From Misgurnus anguillicaudatus (Eukaryota > Chordata > Actinopteri > Cypriniformes > Cobitidae): DNA of 64,000 nt. A program made the position numbers and the translations under genes. The first letter of the stretch is position 1. Each line of letters opens with the position of its first letter. The notes beneath the pieces are model-generated. The model searched no databases. It was given only the letters and a program-made list of their open reading frames with translations, and was not told the origin of the DNA. Below are positions 11,507-37,600 of the stretch, piece after piece. The stretch lies in the NCBI RefSeq assembly GCF_027580225.2, contig NC_073339.2, forward strand, positions 40,662,501 through 40,726,500, given 5' to 3'.

Positions 11507-11712
11507 GTGGTAACACTTTACAATAAGATTGTACTTGTAAACAAGTTAATGCATTAGATAACATGAACTAACAACGAACAATACTTTTTACAGCATTTAT
11601 TAATCTTTGTGAATGTTAATTTCGGCATTTACTATACATTTATCACGCATTGTAACTGTTTACATTGTTTATTGTTTGTTCATGGTAGTTAATGCATTTA
11701 CTAATGTTTACT
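11507..11712. repeat. TTACAATAAGGTT-type repeat, copy
   Basis: GTGGTAACACTTTACAATAA followed by TTAATGCATTAGATAACATG. Same family as 20808-21085 and the host at 54805-55252. Confidence 0.65.
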
Positions 11713-11909
11713 ACACTGAAAAAAAATGATTCATTCAATTTACTCAATTTTTTAAGGTAAGTGGTTGCAATCAATTAATTTAAGCTACATTTAAACAAAA
11801 AAATTAGAAAAACAAAAAACTTTTGTTTAAATGTAGCTTAAATAAATTGATTGCAACCACTTACCTTAAAATTTTGAGTAAATTGAATGAACCATTTTTT
11901 CAGTGTAAT
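11713..11909. repeat. Near-perfect foldback MITE (CACTGAAAAAAATG ends)
   Basis: Two arms of about 85 bp (TTCATTCAATTTACTCAA, GGTAAGTGGTTGCAATCAAT, TTTAAGCTACATTTAAACAA) are inverted around a short AT core, ending in TTTTTTCAGTGTA. Would form a strong hairpin. Confidence 0.82.
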
Positions 11910-12082
11910 AAGACCTCAATGTAAAGTTTTAACGAAAATGTTACTATTGCTTAATGCAAGCGCAGTGGAGGTTGGATAACATTGTATTGCTAATTTATTG
12001 GTAATGCCATGAAACTTAAAAACGTTTAAAAGAAAAATGAATAAAAATAAACATTTAAGTAAATATGTTTATGCATTACCAC

Positions 12083-12425
12083 TGTAGAAAGTGAAAAGTT
12101 GTACCAACTTACTTCAACTGGTAAAACCTACAATTTTTTTTCCAACTTGTATGTTTAAGTAAACAATACTTTAAGCGAAAAATTAAGTTAAAGCGAAGTT
12201 AATCTTTTAAAAAATTTGAGGTGTTAACTGAAGTAAAGTTGATAAAACTTTTCACTTTTTACAATGTTAATGCTGGGTTATTTTCAGAAAGGGACGAACC
12301 CAACCCACTAGGTTGTAATTTAACCTATGCTGGGTTGTTTTAACCCATTGTTGGATCAAATACTGTATAAACATTTTCTGGGATAATTTAACCCAGCGGC
12401 TGGGCTCGAAAATAACATTTTTTGT
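12083..12425. repeat. Two adjacent MITE fragments (AAGTTGATAAAAC foldback and AACCCAGC type)
   Basis: 12083-12262 is a foldback with GTAGAAAGTGAAAAGTTG and CAACTTTACTTC-type arms, then 12270-12415 is an AACCCAGC MITE (ATGCTGGGTTATTTTCAG to GGCTGGGCTCG). Confidence 0.6.
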
Positions 12426-12518
12426 AGAATGTAATATAATAAATTTACATATTTTTTGGAAAAAGCAGGAAATCTAATTCCAATGTTTTCAGGCTACAAA
12501 TGTCATATATTTTACAGT

Positions 12519-12875
12519 GGCAGCTCGTGATGTCATGTGTGTTGCTTGCGTTTTCAAAATATGTGTTTGATGCGTCATGTGAACCATGTGCATCACGTGT
12601 TTTGACAAAATACACACAAGACACTCCCTTAACAGTAAACTCTGATTACACATGAGATTATGCGAGTATCTGGCAAACGCGAGCGTCTCTTTTATCATAA
12701 ACCCTTTAGACGCTTCTGCAGCAGGCACTTATTTGACAAGACACGGGATCACTCGATGCGCAGAACACATTTTTTGAAAAAAAGGAACCACACACATGTC
12801 GGGCTACATACATGCTGTGACGAACTTCGCATCGAGCGCCCTCGAAAAAAGAAGTCACCGGCCACCACTGACATT
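12519..12875. repeat. hAT-like MITE, near-complete
   Basis: Left CAGTGGCAGCTCGTGATGTC and right GAAGTCACCGGCCACCACTG are inverted, with TCTTTTATCATAAACCC inside. About 357 bp. Confidence 0.68.
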
Positions 12876-12956
12876 TTAAATGTGAATCGTCTCTTCAATG
12901 TTTGGTGCACATGCTGTACATTTATTAAAAGGTTTAGCTATATCTGTCTTATTTAA

Positions 12957-13690
12957 TTGCATAATATGTCTGTACATTTCAATTGCACAGCTTTTACCTG
13001 TTCAGATATATTTGGCATATAACTAAGCATCAGGTACAATTTAAAAGGAATACATCATTTAGCACACAACAGACATTTCATGAAAATTGCTTGATATCAT
13101 CAAATTTATTAGTTAGAAAGTTTACAAGTAATTACTTAATTACTTCACTTTAATTTGTTTAATAGCATATTATTGCTCATACAGTCGTTTAACAACAAAA
13201 AAAAAACATACAGAGAACAAATGTTTTCACATGGGTGGATCCAACATAAATTTACATGAGATCATCATTCAGTGGTCTTTCTGCTTACAGACCACAATGT
13301 TTAAATATAATCAAATTGGCTGTTTAAGTCATTCTAACCTACAATTTTAAATAATGACTTGCGATGAGCTGCTGTAACATGAGCAATGTTAAAACTGCTA
13401 AACTTATTTTGATGAGTTAAAGTAATAGCTCTCTAAACACAGCCCAGACGCTCTGGCTAAAACAAGGCAAAATTTGGGCTTTCAAGTGAAAATATAATAC
13501 ATGTTTAACCATGGCTCAAAAATAACACCTTGTAATCACTATTGACTGCTTATATGATGGACTATCACAAACTTGTAACCAAATTTAACTTTATTTTGGC
13601 TAGAAGTGGGTTACTCTTAGCCAAACTGTATCAGGTCTACATGCACATGCTGTCATGACTCATGACCACATAATCTTTTACAAGCTGTGT
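12957..13690. other. AT-rich intergenic stretch, nothing recognised
   Basis: Between the slc5a10 stop and the grap stop. No coding exon, RNA gene or repeat family is evident here. Confidence 0.5.
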
Positions 13691-13952
13691 ACCAATTCCA
13701 AGTCCACTAAGATAACTGAAATGAGACGTCTAGCCTTCGGAGGATCTTTAATTTGCGTCACCTGCTGATTAAGCACGTGAGGCAGCGAGGCAACAAGCTG
13801 ACTAAGCTTTCGGGGACAGTCTTCATTTTAAGCAGCCTTCCAATTGGGACGGCCTTACTAGCCTTCAGTCACGCTGCTGTGACGCAATCGGTCTTAAAAT
13901 TCGTCCTTCAAAGGTCGCAGCCTTCAAATTAGGACACAGCTAAGTGTATAAT
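13691..13952. repeat. MITE with GCTGTGTCCTAATTTGAAG-type ends
   Basis: GCTGTGTACCAATTCCAAG on the left is the diverged inverse of CTTCAAATTAGGACACAGC on the right. Contains CTTCGGAGGATC and CGTCCTTC segments. Confidence 0.55.
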
Positions 13953-13965
13953 CACTACACTGTAA

Positions 13966-14440
13966 AAACACTTTGCTGCCTTAATTTTTTTTTAAAGTCA
14001 TTTCAACTTACTATTATTTATCTTGACTAGAGATGAGTTGTTATAACTACAGGTGAGTTGTTATAACTTATAAAATTAAGTTGGCTTTTCTCAACTCTAT
14101 GTTATAAGTTGTGACAACTCATCTCTGTTGACATGATTTGTAAATCTGAGTTGATTTAACAAAAAAATTTAAGGCAGCAAAGTATTTTTTACAGTGTACA
14201 AACAGGAGCTTAAAAAACAATGCACTTTTTAAATCAACTTGAATTTACAAATTTTCAACTTGGTGAGGAGTTGCTATAAATCATAAAAACAAAGTTGAAT
14301 TAGCTAAAGTAATTTCATCTTCATTTTTATAATTTACCGCAACTTCTCACTAGTAATGAAATTTTCAAATAATTGTAATTTCAAGATGATTAAAATTAAA
14401 AATTTAAGTGCAACAAGAAATGTTTACAGTGTATATAACA
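13966..14440. repeat. Two adjacent foldback MITEs (ACACTGTAAAAA ends)
   Basis: 13966-14198 pairs ACACTGTAAAAACACTTTGC with AAAGTATTTTTTACAGTGT around GAGTTGTTATAACT repeats. 14210-14440 is a related, looser hairpin ending ATGTTTACAGTGTATA. Confidence 0.7.
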
Positions 14441-15633
14441 GGTTCACACCTGTCTCTTATTTAATAACTTATACAGCAATAGCATATTTTTTGAGTTCAT
14501 GAGTCAGCAGGTTTAAGTGTAGGAATATATTATTGCATAATAATTGTATTGTTCAATACACAAATGTTTATGTTAACTAACACACCGCAATAAACAACAG
14601 AAAAGACATGCATCACTAAATTCCTTATTGTGGCTGAATCACATATCAAGCAGTGCGCATAACAAATAAATGATTCAAATAAATACCAGATCAGATAAGA
14701 TGCCATGGATGTTTACCAGCAATATAAAATTGCACTTTAAAGCAGGTTAATCTTCAACCTGACAACATTTTTTGTTTCGTAATTCACAGCAGTAAATTTA
14801 CAGACTAATAAGATAAATTCTCAAGACTGTGCTTAGATTTACATGTATTCATTTAGATGCTTTAATCCAAAGCGACTTATAAAAGAAAGCATTTAACAAT
14901 TTGAGCTATCAACAATGATACTTTGTGTTTTATAGGCTTTGTTTTAGTTCAAAGCAGTTTTCTTAATATGATTAAAAACAGTTACCAGCCCAATTCTTGA
15001 GAAATGTTCCTTTCATGTTCCAAGGAAGAAGGTAAACAGGTTTGGAGTGACATGAGGGTGATTAAATAGTGTCATTAAATACAAATACAAATGAAAAAGG
15101 GTTTGGATATCCAGTAGATTGCACTTTTCCCATCTCTCATAAGTAAATAAAGGCCGGGTGCTGTACAGAACCTTAATGATGTCTTGGTCATGCACAGGAG
15201 ACATGCACGGCAGTGTTTGAAGAGATTATGTTAAATCATAAGTCTAGCACTGGGTGACAGGAGGACAATTAGAAGCGAGATGTTTTCAATCTCACACCAA
15301 CATTTAAAATGAATTCAAGGATTGACTTCAACCCCAGCTAATGGTTTTTCAGTAAGTAAATAATAGGTCATTGACTAGTCAGTTGTTTTGCGGTTCTTGA
15401 GGTCTTAGACATTACCGTTGCTTTCTAATTAGTCAAAAATTACATTTGTGCATTTGGCAGATGTTTTTATCCAAAGCGACTTACAGTGGTAAACATTTGG
15501 TCAGTCCCAATTGAGCTACAGGAACATACCACACACACCTGTTTAGTCAAGACTTGATGCATAATGTATATAATATGCATAATTAATAGTAATTAACGAA
15601 AGTGACTCTCATTGGTCGGGGACGCGCTAAAGT
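14441..15633. other. Downstream of grap, mostly unremarkable
   Basis: AT-rich sequence past the grap stop, with two short SINE-tail pieces at 14855-14882 and 15444-15492. The grap 3' UTR probably starts at 15633 and runs leftward. No exon seen. Confidence 0.5.
15444..15492. repeat. SINE-type 3' tail fragment
   Basis: TTTGGCAGATGTTTTTATCC followed by AAAGCGACTTACAGT is the typical shared SINE/LINE tail of cyprinid fish. Confidence 0.6.
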
Positions 15634-30669
<15,036 letters not shown>

Positions 30670-30923
30670 TGTAAAAACCAATAAAGAAGACAAATAGACA
30701 AGCAGTGAAAATAAGAAAGTGTGAAGAGACAGAAGGATGAAGAAGGATGGAATGAGGGAAATGATCAAAGATGATGTAACATGGAGATTGAGGAAGATGA
30801 ATGAAGAGAATAAATTAAAGAGCGATAACGAGAACCCTTCAGCGCAGACAAACTAGACCATAAACACTTTGAATATGAGAATATAAGTGTGTCTGCTGTA
30901 GTACAGCTGTGCATAATGAGAAT

Positions 30924-30926
<3 letters not shown>

Positions 30927-30992
<66 letters not shown>
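30927..30992. repeat. (GA)n microsatellite
   Basis: GAGA run of about 66 bases, 260 bases upstream of the grap start codon. Confidence 0.97.
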
Positions 30993-30994
<2 letters not shown>

Positions 30995-31129
30995 ACAATA
31001 TATGGATTTATTTGATTATGTATTTGTTTCTGGTGGTATTATCCTTTTTGATCTAAAAGCTTGTGTGGTTAACTGTGTTATTTATAACTAACCCTTCGCT
31101 TTGTACAGGTGTATATGCCTTTGTCCATA

Positions 31130-31520
31130 TACAGGGTTCCCACATATCATGTAACTTCTGGAATATCATGGAATTTAAAAGGTCTTTTCCAGACAATAAA
31201 AGTCAGGGAATTTTATATATATATTTTTGTCCAAGTCATGGAATATTAGGGATTTTATTTGTTGCTTTAAATTTTAGTTTCCATTTATGAAAATGTAATA
31301 CGCTTATTAACTTAAGGAAGGAAGGAATACCATTTCCGGGTCCAAGTTTCCGCTGTTTATTGGCACTGTTTATTAATTTCACACATTAAACCAAATGTTT
31401 TTAAACTCACGGTGTACACTATTTTATTATGGCTCACAGCATCCCGTACATAGGTCATGGAAATTCAGCTTTTTGGTCAGTGAAACTCAGGAAATTTGAC
31501 ATTTGAGTGGAAACCCTACA
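31130..31520. repeat. Repeat with GGGTTCCCAC ... GTGGAAACCCTA ends
   Basis: Begins AGGGTTCCCACATATCATG and ends TTGAGTGGAAACCCTAC, with repeated TCATGGAAT motifs inside. Confidence 0.55.
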
Positions 31521-32100
31521 TATATTTAACAAATGTCTGTGGCTTTTACTCTGTTTATTTTGTATCTGTCTGCAGTGTTTATTTAGTGTTTGGATGTCTT
31601 ATTACTAACTTAACTGCTGATACATACGAAATTTTGACTTTATAATTTATGACTTTCCCTTTCTTTATTGTAAAACATTGGAAAAGTAATGCAGTATTAA
31701 TAAAATGTCTGTCTAAAAATATGAATTGATATTATATTTAGGCCTACTGTAAGTCTTGATTTGTTGAATGTATTTTTTTTTCACTTCCATTTGTGCTATT
31801 TGTGTTTTGATGACTTTTCCATTATTGTAAGGATAAAATCGAAAATATAAGCCAAATAAAATAAAAAAATCGCAAACCTTGTTTGGTGCACTAATATAAA
31901 ATTAATCCAGCAGTAGAAAGAATGTATTCGCACACAGCGACATAAAGCATATTGCTCTATTAAGAAAAACATTTATTTAGCGATGTCAGATGCCATAAAA
32001 TGTGCAAAATAAATTACATTTAAAAGAGCTTTGTCTCTTGGGTCACTGTGGTTTTCCTTTATTGTAAAATGTGGTAACTAGAAATTAGTAATAGGCCTAC

Positions 32101-32320
32101 TACTAAAAAAGTGTGTCCAAGCACAATAATAGAAAGGCGAAGGGAAGGAAAAGATGTGGTAGAAAAAAGTCTACAAGCAATAGGCATAACCACACCCTGG
32201 AGAGTATTGTGAAACAAAACCCATTAAATAATGTGGGGGAGATTTACAAAGAGTGGCCTGCAGCTGGAGTCGGTGCTTCAAGAACCACTATGCACAGATG
32301 TATGCAAGACATTTCAGCTG
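32101..32320 (+). pseudogene. Tc1-type transposase fragment
   Basis: Open stretch with GRKKSTSNRHNHTLESIVKQ and NVGEIYKEWPAAGVGASRTT resembles the N-terminal DNA-binding half of a fish Tc1 transposase. No inverted ends were seen and it runs into a GT microsatellite. Confidence 0.65.
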
Positions 32321-32328
32321 TCACGTAC

Positions 32329-32361
32329 GTGCGTGCGTGCGTGTGTGTGTGTGTGTGTGTC
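32329..32361. repeat. (GT)n microsatellite
   Basis: GTGCGTGCGTGTGTGT run of about 33 bases. Confidence 0.9.
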
Positions 32362-32439
32362 TGTATCTGACTGCGAGTTGACATCTTTGACATATGTGTT
32401 GATGGCAGCAAATCCCACATACACCCTATTCATCTAAAC

Positions 32440-33370
32440 ACAGAAAGACTGATGCAAGAAAGTCACATAGTGCGAATGAGTAAGAGCACAATGAGAGTTG
32501 TTTTGGATTGTAGCTGTGAGCAGGTGAGTGCAGAAATGTATTTAAAATCAATGCTATGGTAGCTGCACTTCAGGCATGGTTAGATAAAAATCAGCATTTT
32601 TATACCACAAAGTTTGTTTCTGTAAGAAATGAAATTAAGGACTATATTATCTACGTGCTTACAGGCTTCTTCAAACTGCATGCCAAGGTTTGTTTTATGG
32701 GCACCATAGTTACTTTGAGCTGACAATGGAAATGAGCCATTTGGTTGCCTATGGTTGCTATAGTTTTAATGCAAGTACCATAGTCAAATGGTTGTTATAC
32801 ATAAACTATGCTATATGTATGATGTAATGATCCAAAAGGGTTGACTCATTATTAAGAGTTTGTGTAAGGCATGTGAATATATTATACAAATGTGTGCTCT
32901 TTCTCATTACAGACTATTAGGGCTGTCAACGGTGGAAGCTCTATCTCAGCTTCATATTTATTTGTCTGCTGTCCTACAACAACACAGAGAGAGAATTAAA
33001 GAAAGCCATTGGAAGTCAAGTTCATGATAGTGCCTGGTGGATGTTTTGCAGTATGGCATCTAAACTCTTATATATAAAGATTTTAGAAGTTTTATAGCTT
33101 GATATTGTAAAAAATACACAGTTCTGTCATTCATTAGAAACCATTTATGTTAACATTTATGAATTTAGAAAATGCTTATCAAAATATTTCATCAGTTTAT
33201 AGCTCATCAGTTCAGTTGTGAGCTACTGTATAAGAATGCATTCTGGTACATAAAAGGAACAATGAGAGGATTTACATAAATAAATGCATACAGTTTGATG
33301 AATGTACATTTTTAGTAATAAAGTATGCCATAATGGTTTATAGATTGTTCAGATATTGTACTCAATACTC
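32440..33370. other. Unremarkable AT-rich sequence
   Basis: No open frame with splice support, RNA gene or repeat family is evident. Confidence 0.5.
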
Positions 33371-33377
33371 ATATGCA

Positions 33378-33600
33378 GTGGCGGCCGGTGACTTCTTTTT
33401 CAAGGGTGCATGATGCGATGCTCGTCTAAACATTTATTTAGGCCGTCATGTGTATGGCTCGTCATGGCCAAATATGTGTTCGGTGCATCACTTTTATCAT
33501 AAACACTTCAGACATGTGTGCTGTAGGTTGACATGATGCACCAAACACATATTTTGACAAAATAACCCACACACGTGACACTCGCGCCCCTCGGTAAAGA
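33378..33600. repeat. hAT-like MITE (CAGTGGCGGCCGGTGAC)
   Basis: Left CAGTGGCGGCCGGTGACTTC; inside, TGATGCACCAAACACATATT and CTTTTATCATAAACAC are shared with 12519-12875 and 40140-40352. Confidence 0.65.
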
Positions 33601-34097
33601 ACAGATATTATTTGCACGACTGCCACTTAGTAAGTAAATGTAGATTAACATGATCTTGTAAACATACACGCTTACAGTGTTACCCCATGACACCTGGTTA
33701 TATATTGACGCAATCTGATTGGCCAAAAGCAAGTCGACACTATTTTTGGCACAATTATTTTGATAACTAAGATTTTTAAAGTTAAATTAGCTTAAAATTT
33801 TAACGCAGCCAGGTAACTTAGTTTTTTAAGTTGAATCAACAAATCTTTTTTATAGTGCAAAGTAAATGCAACAGATCAATCAAAATGGAAGTTTTGTGCT
33901 TTTATATGTTATAGATATAAACAAACGTGCTCCAAAAACTGACAAAATCTCCCTTAGATGATACAAAACTTTGCAAGGTTGTAAGGTAAACTAAACGCTA
34001 TTGGCTATTTTTAAAAGAGGACCGCCCTAACTTCTGTTTCAGAGGAAATTACATTAGCAAACAAAGCTGTGTATTTCATGACGCTGGGAGTTTTCAG

Positions 34098-34352
34098 CCT
34101 GATCTCATGAAAAATCTTACATATTTTACAAGTTGGCTAATTCGTATCAATTCATATGAAGCTAATCATGCAATATCGTATGATTCTCATGAAAAAACCA
34201 ACAACAACGAAACCGAACCCGTAACTCCACACCTAACCTCAATGTCACAGGGGTAAAGGCAATCGTACCAAAACTTACGAATGTGGTCATATGAATTAAT
34301 AAGAATGAGCCAACTCGTAAAATATGTACGAATTCTCGTGAGATAGCATTGG
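34098..34352. repeat. Foldback MITE with GAGTTGGCT arms
   Basis: Left GATCTCATGAAAAATCTTAC and CAAGTTGGCTAATTCGTAT mirror right GAGCCAACTCGTAAAATATG and GAATTCTCGTGAGAT. About 255 bp, just upstream of block 1 of the unidentified gene. Confidence 0.72.
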
Positions 34353-34515
34353 TCTTTTAAAGAACTCTTATAATCAATTAATAGATATATGATTATTCCA
34401 TTAAAATGTCCTTATTGCACCTTTAATGAATGTTTTGTAAATATTTGCATAAAGTCTGGTTGCTAATGTAGGGTATTATTGTATGGCTGTCATAGTGCAC
34501 AGCTTTGATTGGCAG

Positions 34516-34600
34516 ATGCACAGTTTTGCTGCTTCCTCTGGTTGGACTGGTTGGCATGACAACCCTGCAATGGCTGAAGAAAAAGGATATGCCCAGCAGA
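34516..34600 (+). CDS. Unidentified gene, block 1 (hydrophobic segment)
   Basis: Acceptor TTGGCAG, donor GTAAGG. With one leading phase base it reads CTVLLLPLVGLVGMTTLQWL and then KKKDMPSR: one putative membrane helix ending in a basic cluster. The acceptor is only moderate. Confidence 0.42.
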
Positions 34601-37600
34601 GTAAGGATTTTAGGAAATACTCTACAGGATTTGTTAATCGCATGCACCCTAAAGAGGACACATTCCTCTTGTATCGTTCATATGTTTATCCTCTCTTGTT
34701 CTATTGTGACAGCGTTATAAAAACTTCAACACTGTGTTAATACCGGGCATGTTTAATCTTGCTACTAGACATCTATCTTCTTGCCCAGGGGAACTTTTTT
34801 ATTTGCTCATTGCAGTGGTTGCATTTTACAGCTTGGGAGACCTAAAGCTGCAATCTGTAAATTTCTGTCATCTCTGTTTGAAACATAACATTGCAGGTTA
34901 CATTACGTACTCTTTGCGTGAGGTGAAGTCAAATGCCGTCAAACTAACATTTTATGTGAATGTAATCATACTTTAAAAATCATAAACTTAGAAATCCACC
35001 TATACTTGTCCCAACTTTATTATAACCTTGCAAACCGAGGTAAGGTGCAACAGATTTTTGTTTCACCCAAAAAGTTACAGATTGCAGCTTCAATGGAGCT
35101 GTCAGATGTGTTGCAATTTTTACAGAAGAGGAATATATCAAATGCATATTATTTGCATGTATGTTTGAGTATAGAGTTATAAAGTTTAGGTGAAAATGAG
35201 TGTTCAGTGTAAACTAAGTGGTTGGAATGATCTCTGCCGAAAGTCAAATCCCCAGGATCATGTCTAATCCCCTCTTGATTTTTACGAATCCTAACAAGAC
35301 AACAATACAAATCTTTGTATGAATTGTAGAGTTCATGAACCATCCTTCCTCTGATTGGCTAGGAGACACTGAGGAGCTTTTTGCCCCGCCCCCTCCTGCC
35401 ATCTCATGACAGTGGACCTTTCTAGATGGCAAACTGGTTAATCTACCTGTCAGTCTGCTGGTGGAGGGTGACATAACTGGCAGCGAAGCACCCACAGAGC
35501 TCAGAGGCATTCAGGTTTGCACATACCAGAGAAAAAATATTGTCATCATCTAAATTAGTTTAATTGTATTTTCAAAGATGTTGTTTTTCTATTGTACAAC
35601 ACAAAAGATATGTTTCGAAGAATGGTTTTAGTACAACGAAACCAAACAGGAACCGGTGTCAGACAAGTAACACAATTTTAAATGCAACAACTTGGCATAT
35701 CAAAACCATAACAGTACTTTTTTGTTATTCTTCTAAAGTTATGCAAAACGGAAGTCTGGTCTCTTTGTATTTTTCTCGACACCTTGGGTAAGAGACATGC
35801 ATCAATGCCAGCTTGGCGCCAGTAACTTTATGACTGCTGTGATGCGTTGAAAGATGTCAAATTTTAACACAGCTTGGATGAGAATATGAGCAATTTGATT
35901 GTTATGTTGTGGATGTGACATTTTTAGTCTAAAATACAAAAAAGTTATCTGATAATGTTGTTTTTACCAATGCCAGCTGTTTATAGACGGTTTCAGCACT
36001 AACAACATAAACAAACGGCTTTCGTGGTCAACACGTAACTTCCGGTAATCTCCGCTAAGGATAAATAACAACAAAGTACTTTAAACACATTTTATTTATA
36101 TAACAAGCAAAATAAACAACACGTAGATTACCTAGGAAACCAAAACATTTGTTATTTTTCGACGAGGTATTTGTTCAAGAGTTTAGCAAATAGTCAGACC
36201 ATTAAAAAACTGAAACCGGAAGTAAAGTTCGGACCAGATGCGTATCGTGTCACGGCACGTGCGTCAGATGAAATCGTCTATAGTTTTCTAAACCCCAGAA
36301 AAAGTCAAAACTCTTTTTAAGGGAAATATGTTATGGATGTGACCATTTTTTAGGAGAGTTTTTTCAGGACACAAGTTTCTGTGTATTAAAATGAACAATA
36401 AAGCTACCCAACAAATGGAGAAGGGACGGCTCTTCAAAGAACAAATCATATATATATATGTATTTTTTTTTTTCACAGTTATGAGGAAGAAACAGTGTTA
36501 TGTGATCATACTGAAAGCTGCACTTACCTAACTATGGAAATAATGTAAAAAATGTTTAAAACTTAAACCGATACATTGCCATTTTAAGCCACCAAATATT
36601 GACATCTGAAATATCAGTATGGTTAAAAACTTTGGTTAAAACTTATTTTTTTTCAGGGTAAGCTATAGGTCTGTTTGTCACACAAACCGTTCATAGTACC
36701 TTAGATCTGTGGTTCTCAAACTGGGGACCACGAGATTACGTATATTATAGGAATAAAACAAAAAAACAAATAGAGCTATAAAATTAATGTGAATGGCATA
36801 TCTTAGATCAGGAATTTCCTAGCCTCAGACGTCACGGCCACAAATCTTTGCAGTCTTTAGCACCCCCAACGAAAACAAGAAAAAGCTGTTTGATCTAAGA
36901 AGAAAGCTGTCATTTTACATCAGTTACAGTATGCTTTATCAAGATCTAATAAATGTTGTATTTTTAAAAGTATGCAAGATATTTTAAGACGTTCCTGAAT
37001 GATGGTTGCACACCGAAATCTCCACACCCCTAAACATGAAGCAGCATAAAGCAAAATGTGATTGGTAGCTTTTCATTTCAGTTATATCTTGGGCAGTCCT
37101 TCCCAGACCTTAAGTAGTTTGGCTAGTTGGCATATGGCTTAAATCTAATGAGATCCTGGGTTTAGGGTTAGGTTTAGGGGTAAGATTAGGATGAAAACAG
37201 TGTTTTTGGCTAGATGGCATACAGCTACAGCCTAAATCCTGTGAAATGTTGGGTTTAAGTTTGGGGGTAGGATTAGACTAAAAACAGCGCTAATACAGCA
37301 AGATTTCACGAGATTTTGTCCGTCACTGTTTTTTTTAGTAAATAATTTAGGTCAAGCGGACAAAACGTTTGAAAATCCCTGGCTTAGATCATTTGATAAG
37401 AAATGATTGAATTCAAATTGAGATCCCAGACTTTTAGTTGCAAGACTTGCTATCGGAACACAGTTTAAAACATTTTGAAATTTTTCTGTAACTTTTCGAG
37501 ACACCAACCTGATGTTAGATCATGAGAGTCTCTTTCTAAGGAAACAAATATGTAGTCTTAAGCAGTTTGTTTTGATTGTTAAGCAATGTCATTGTTGCAC

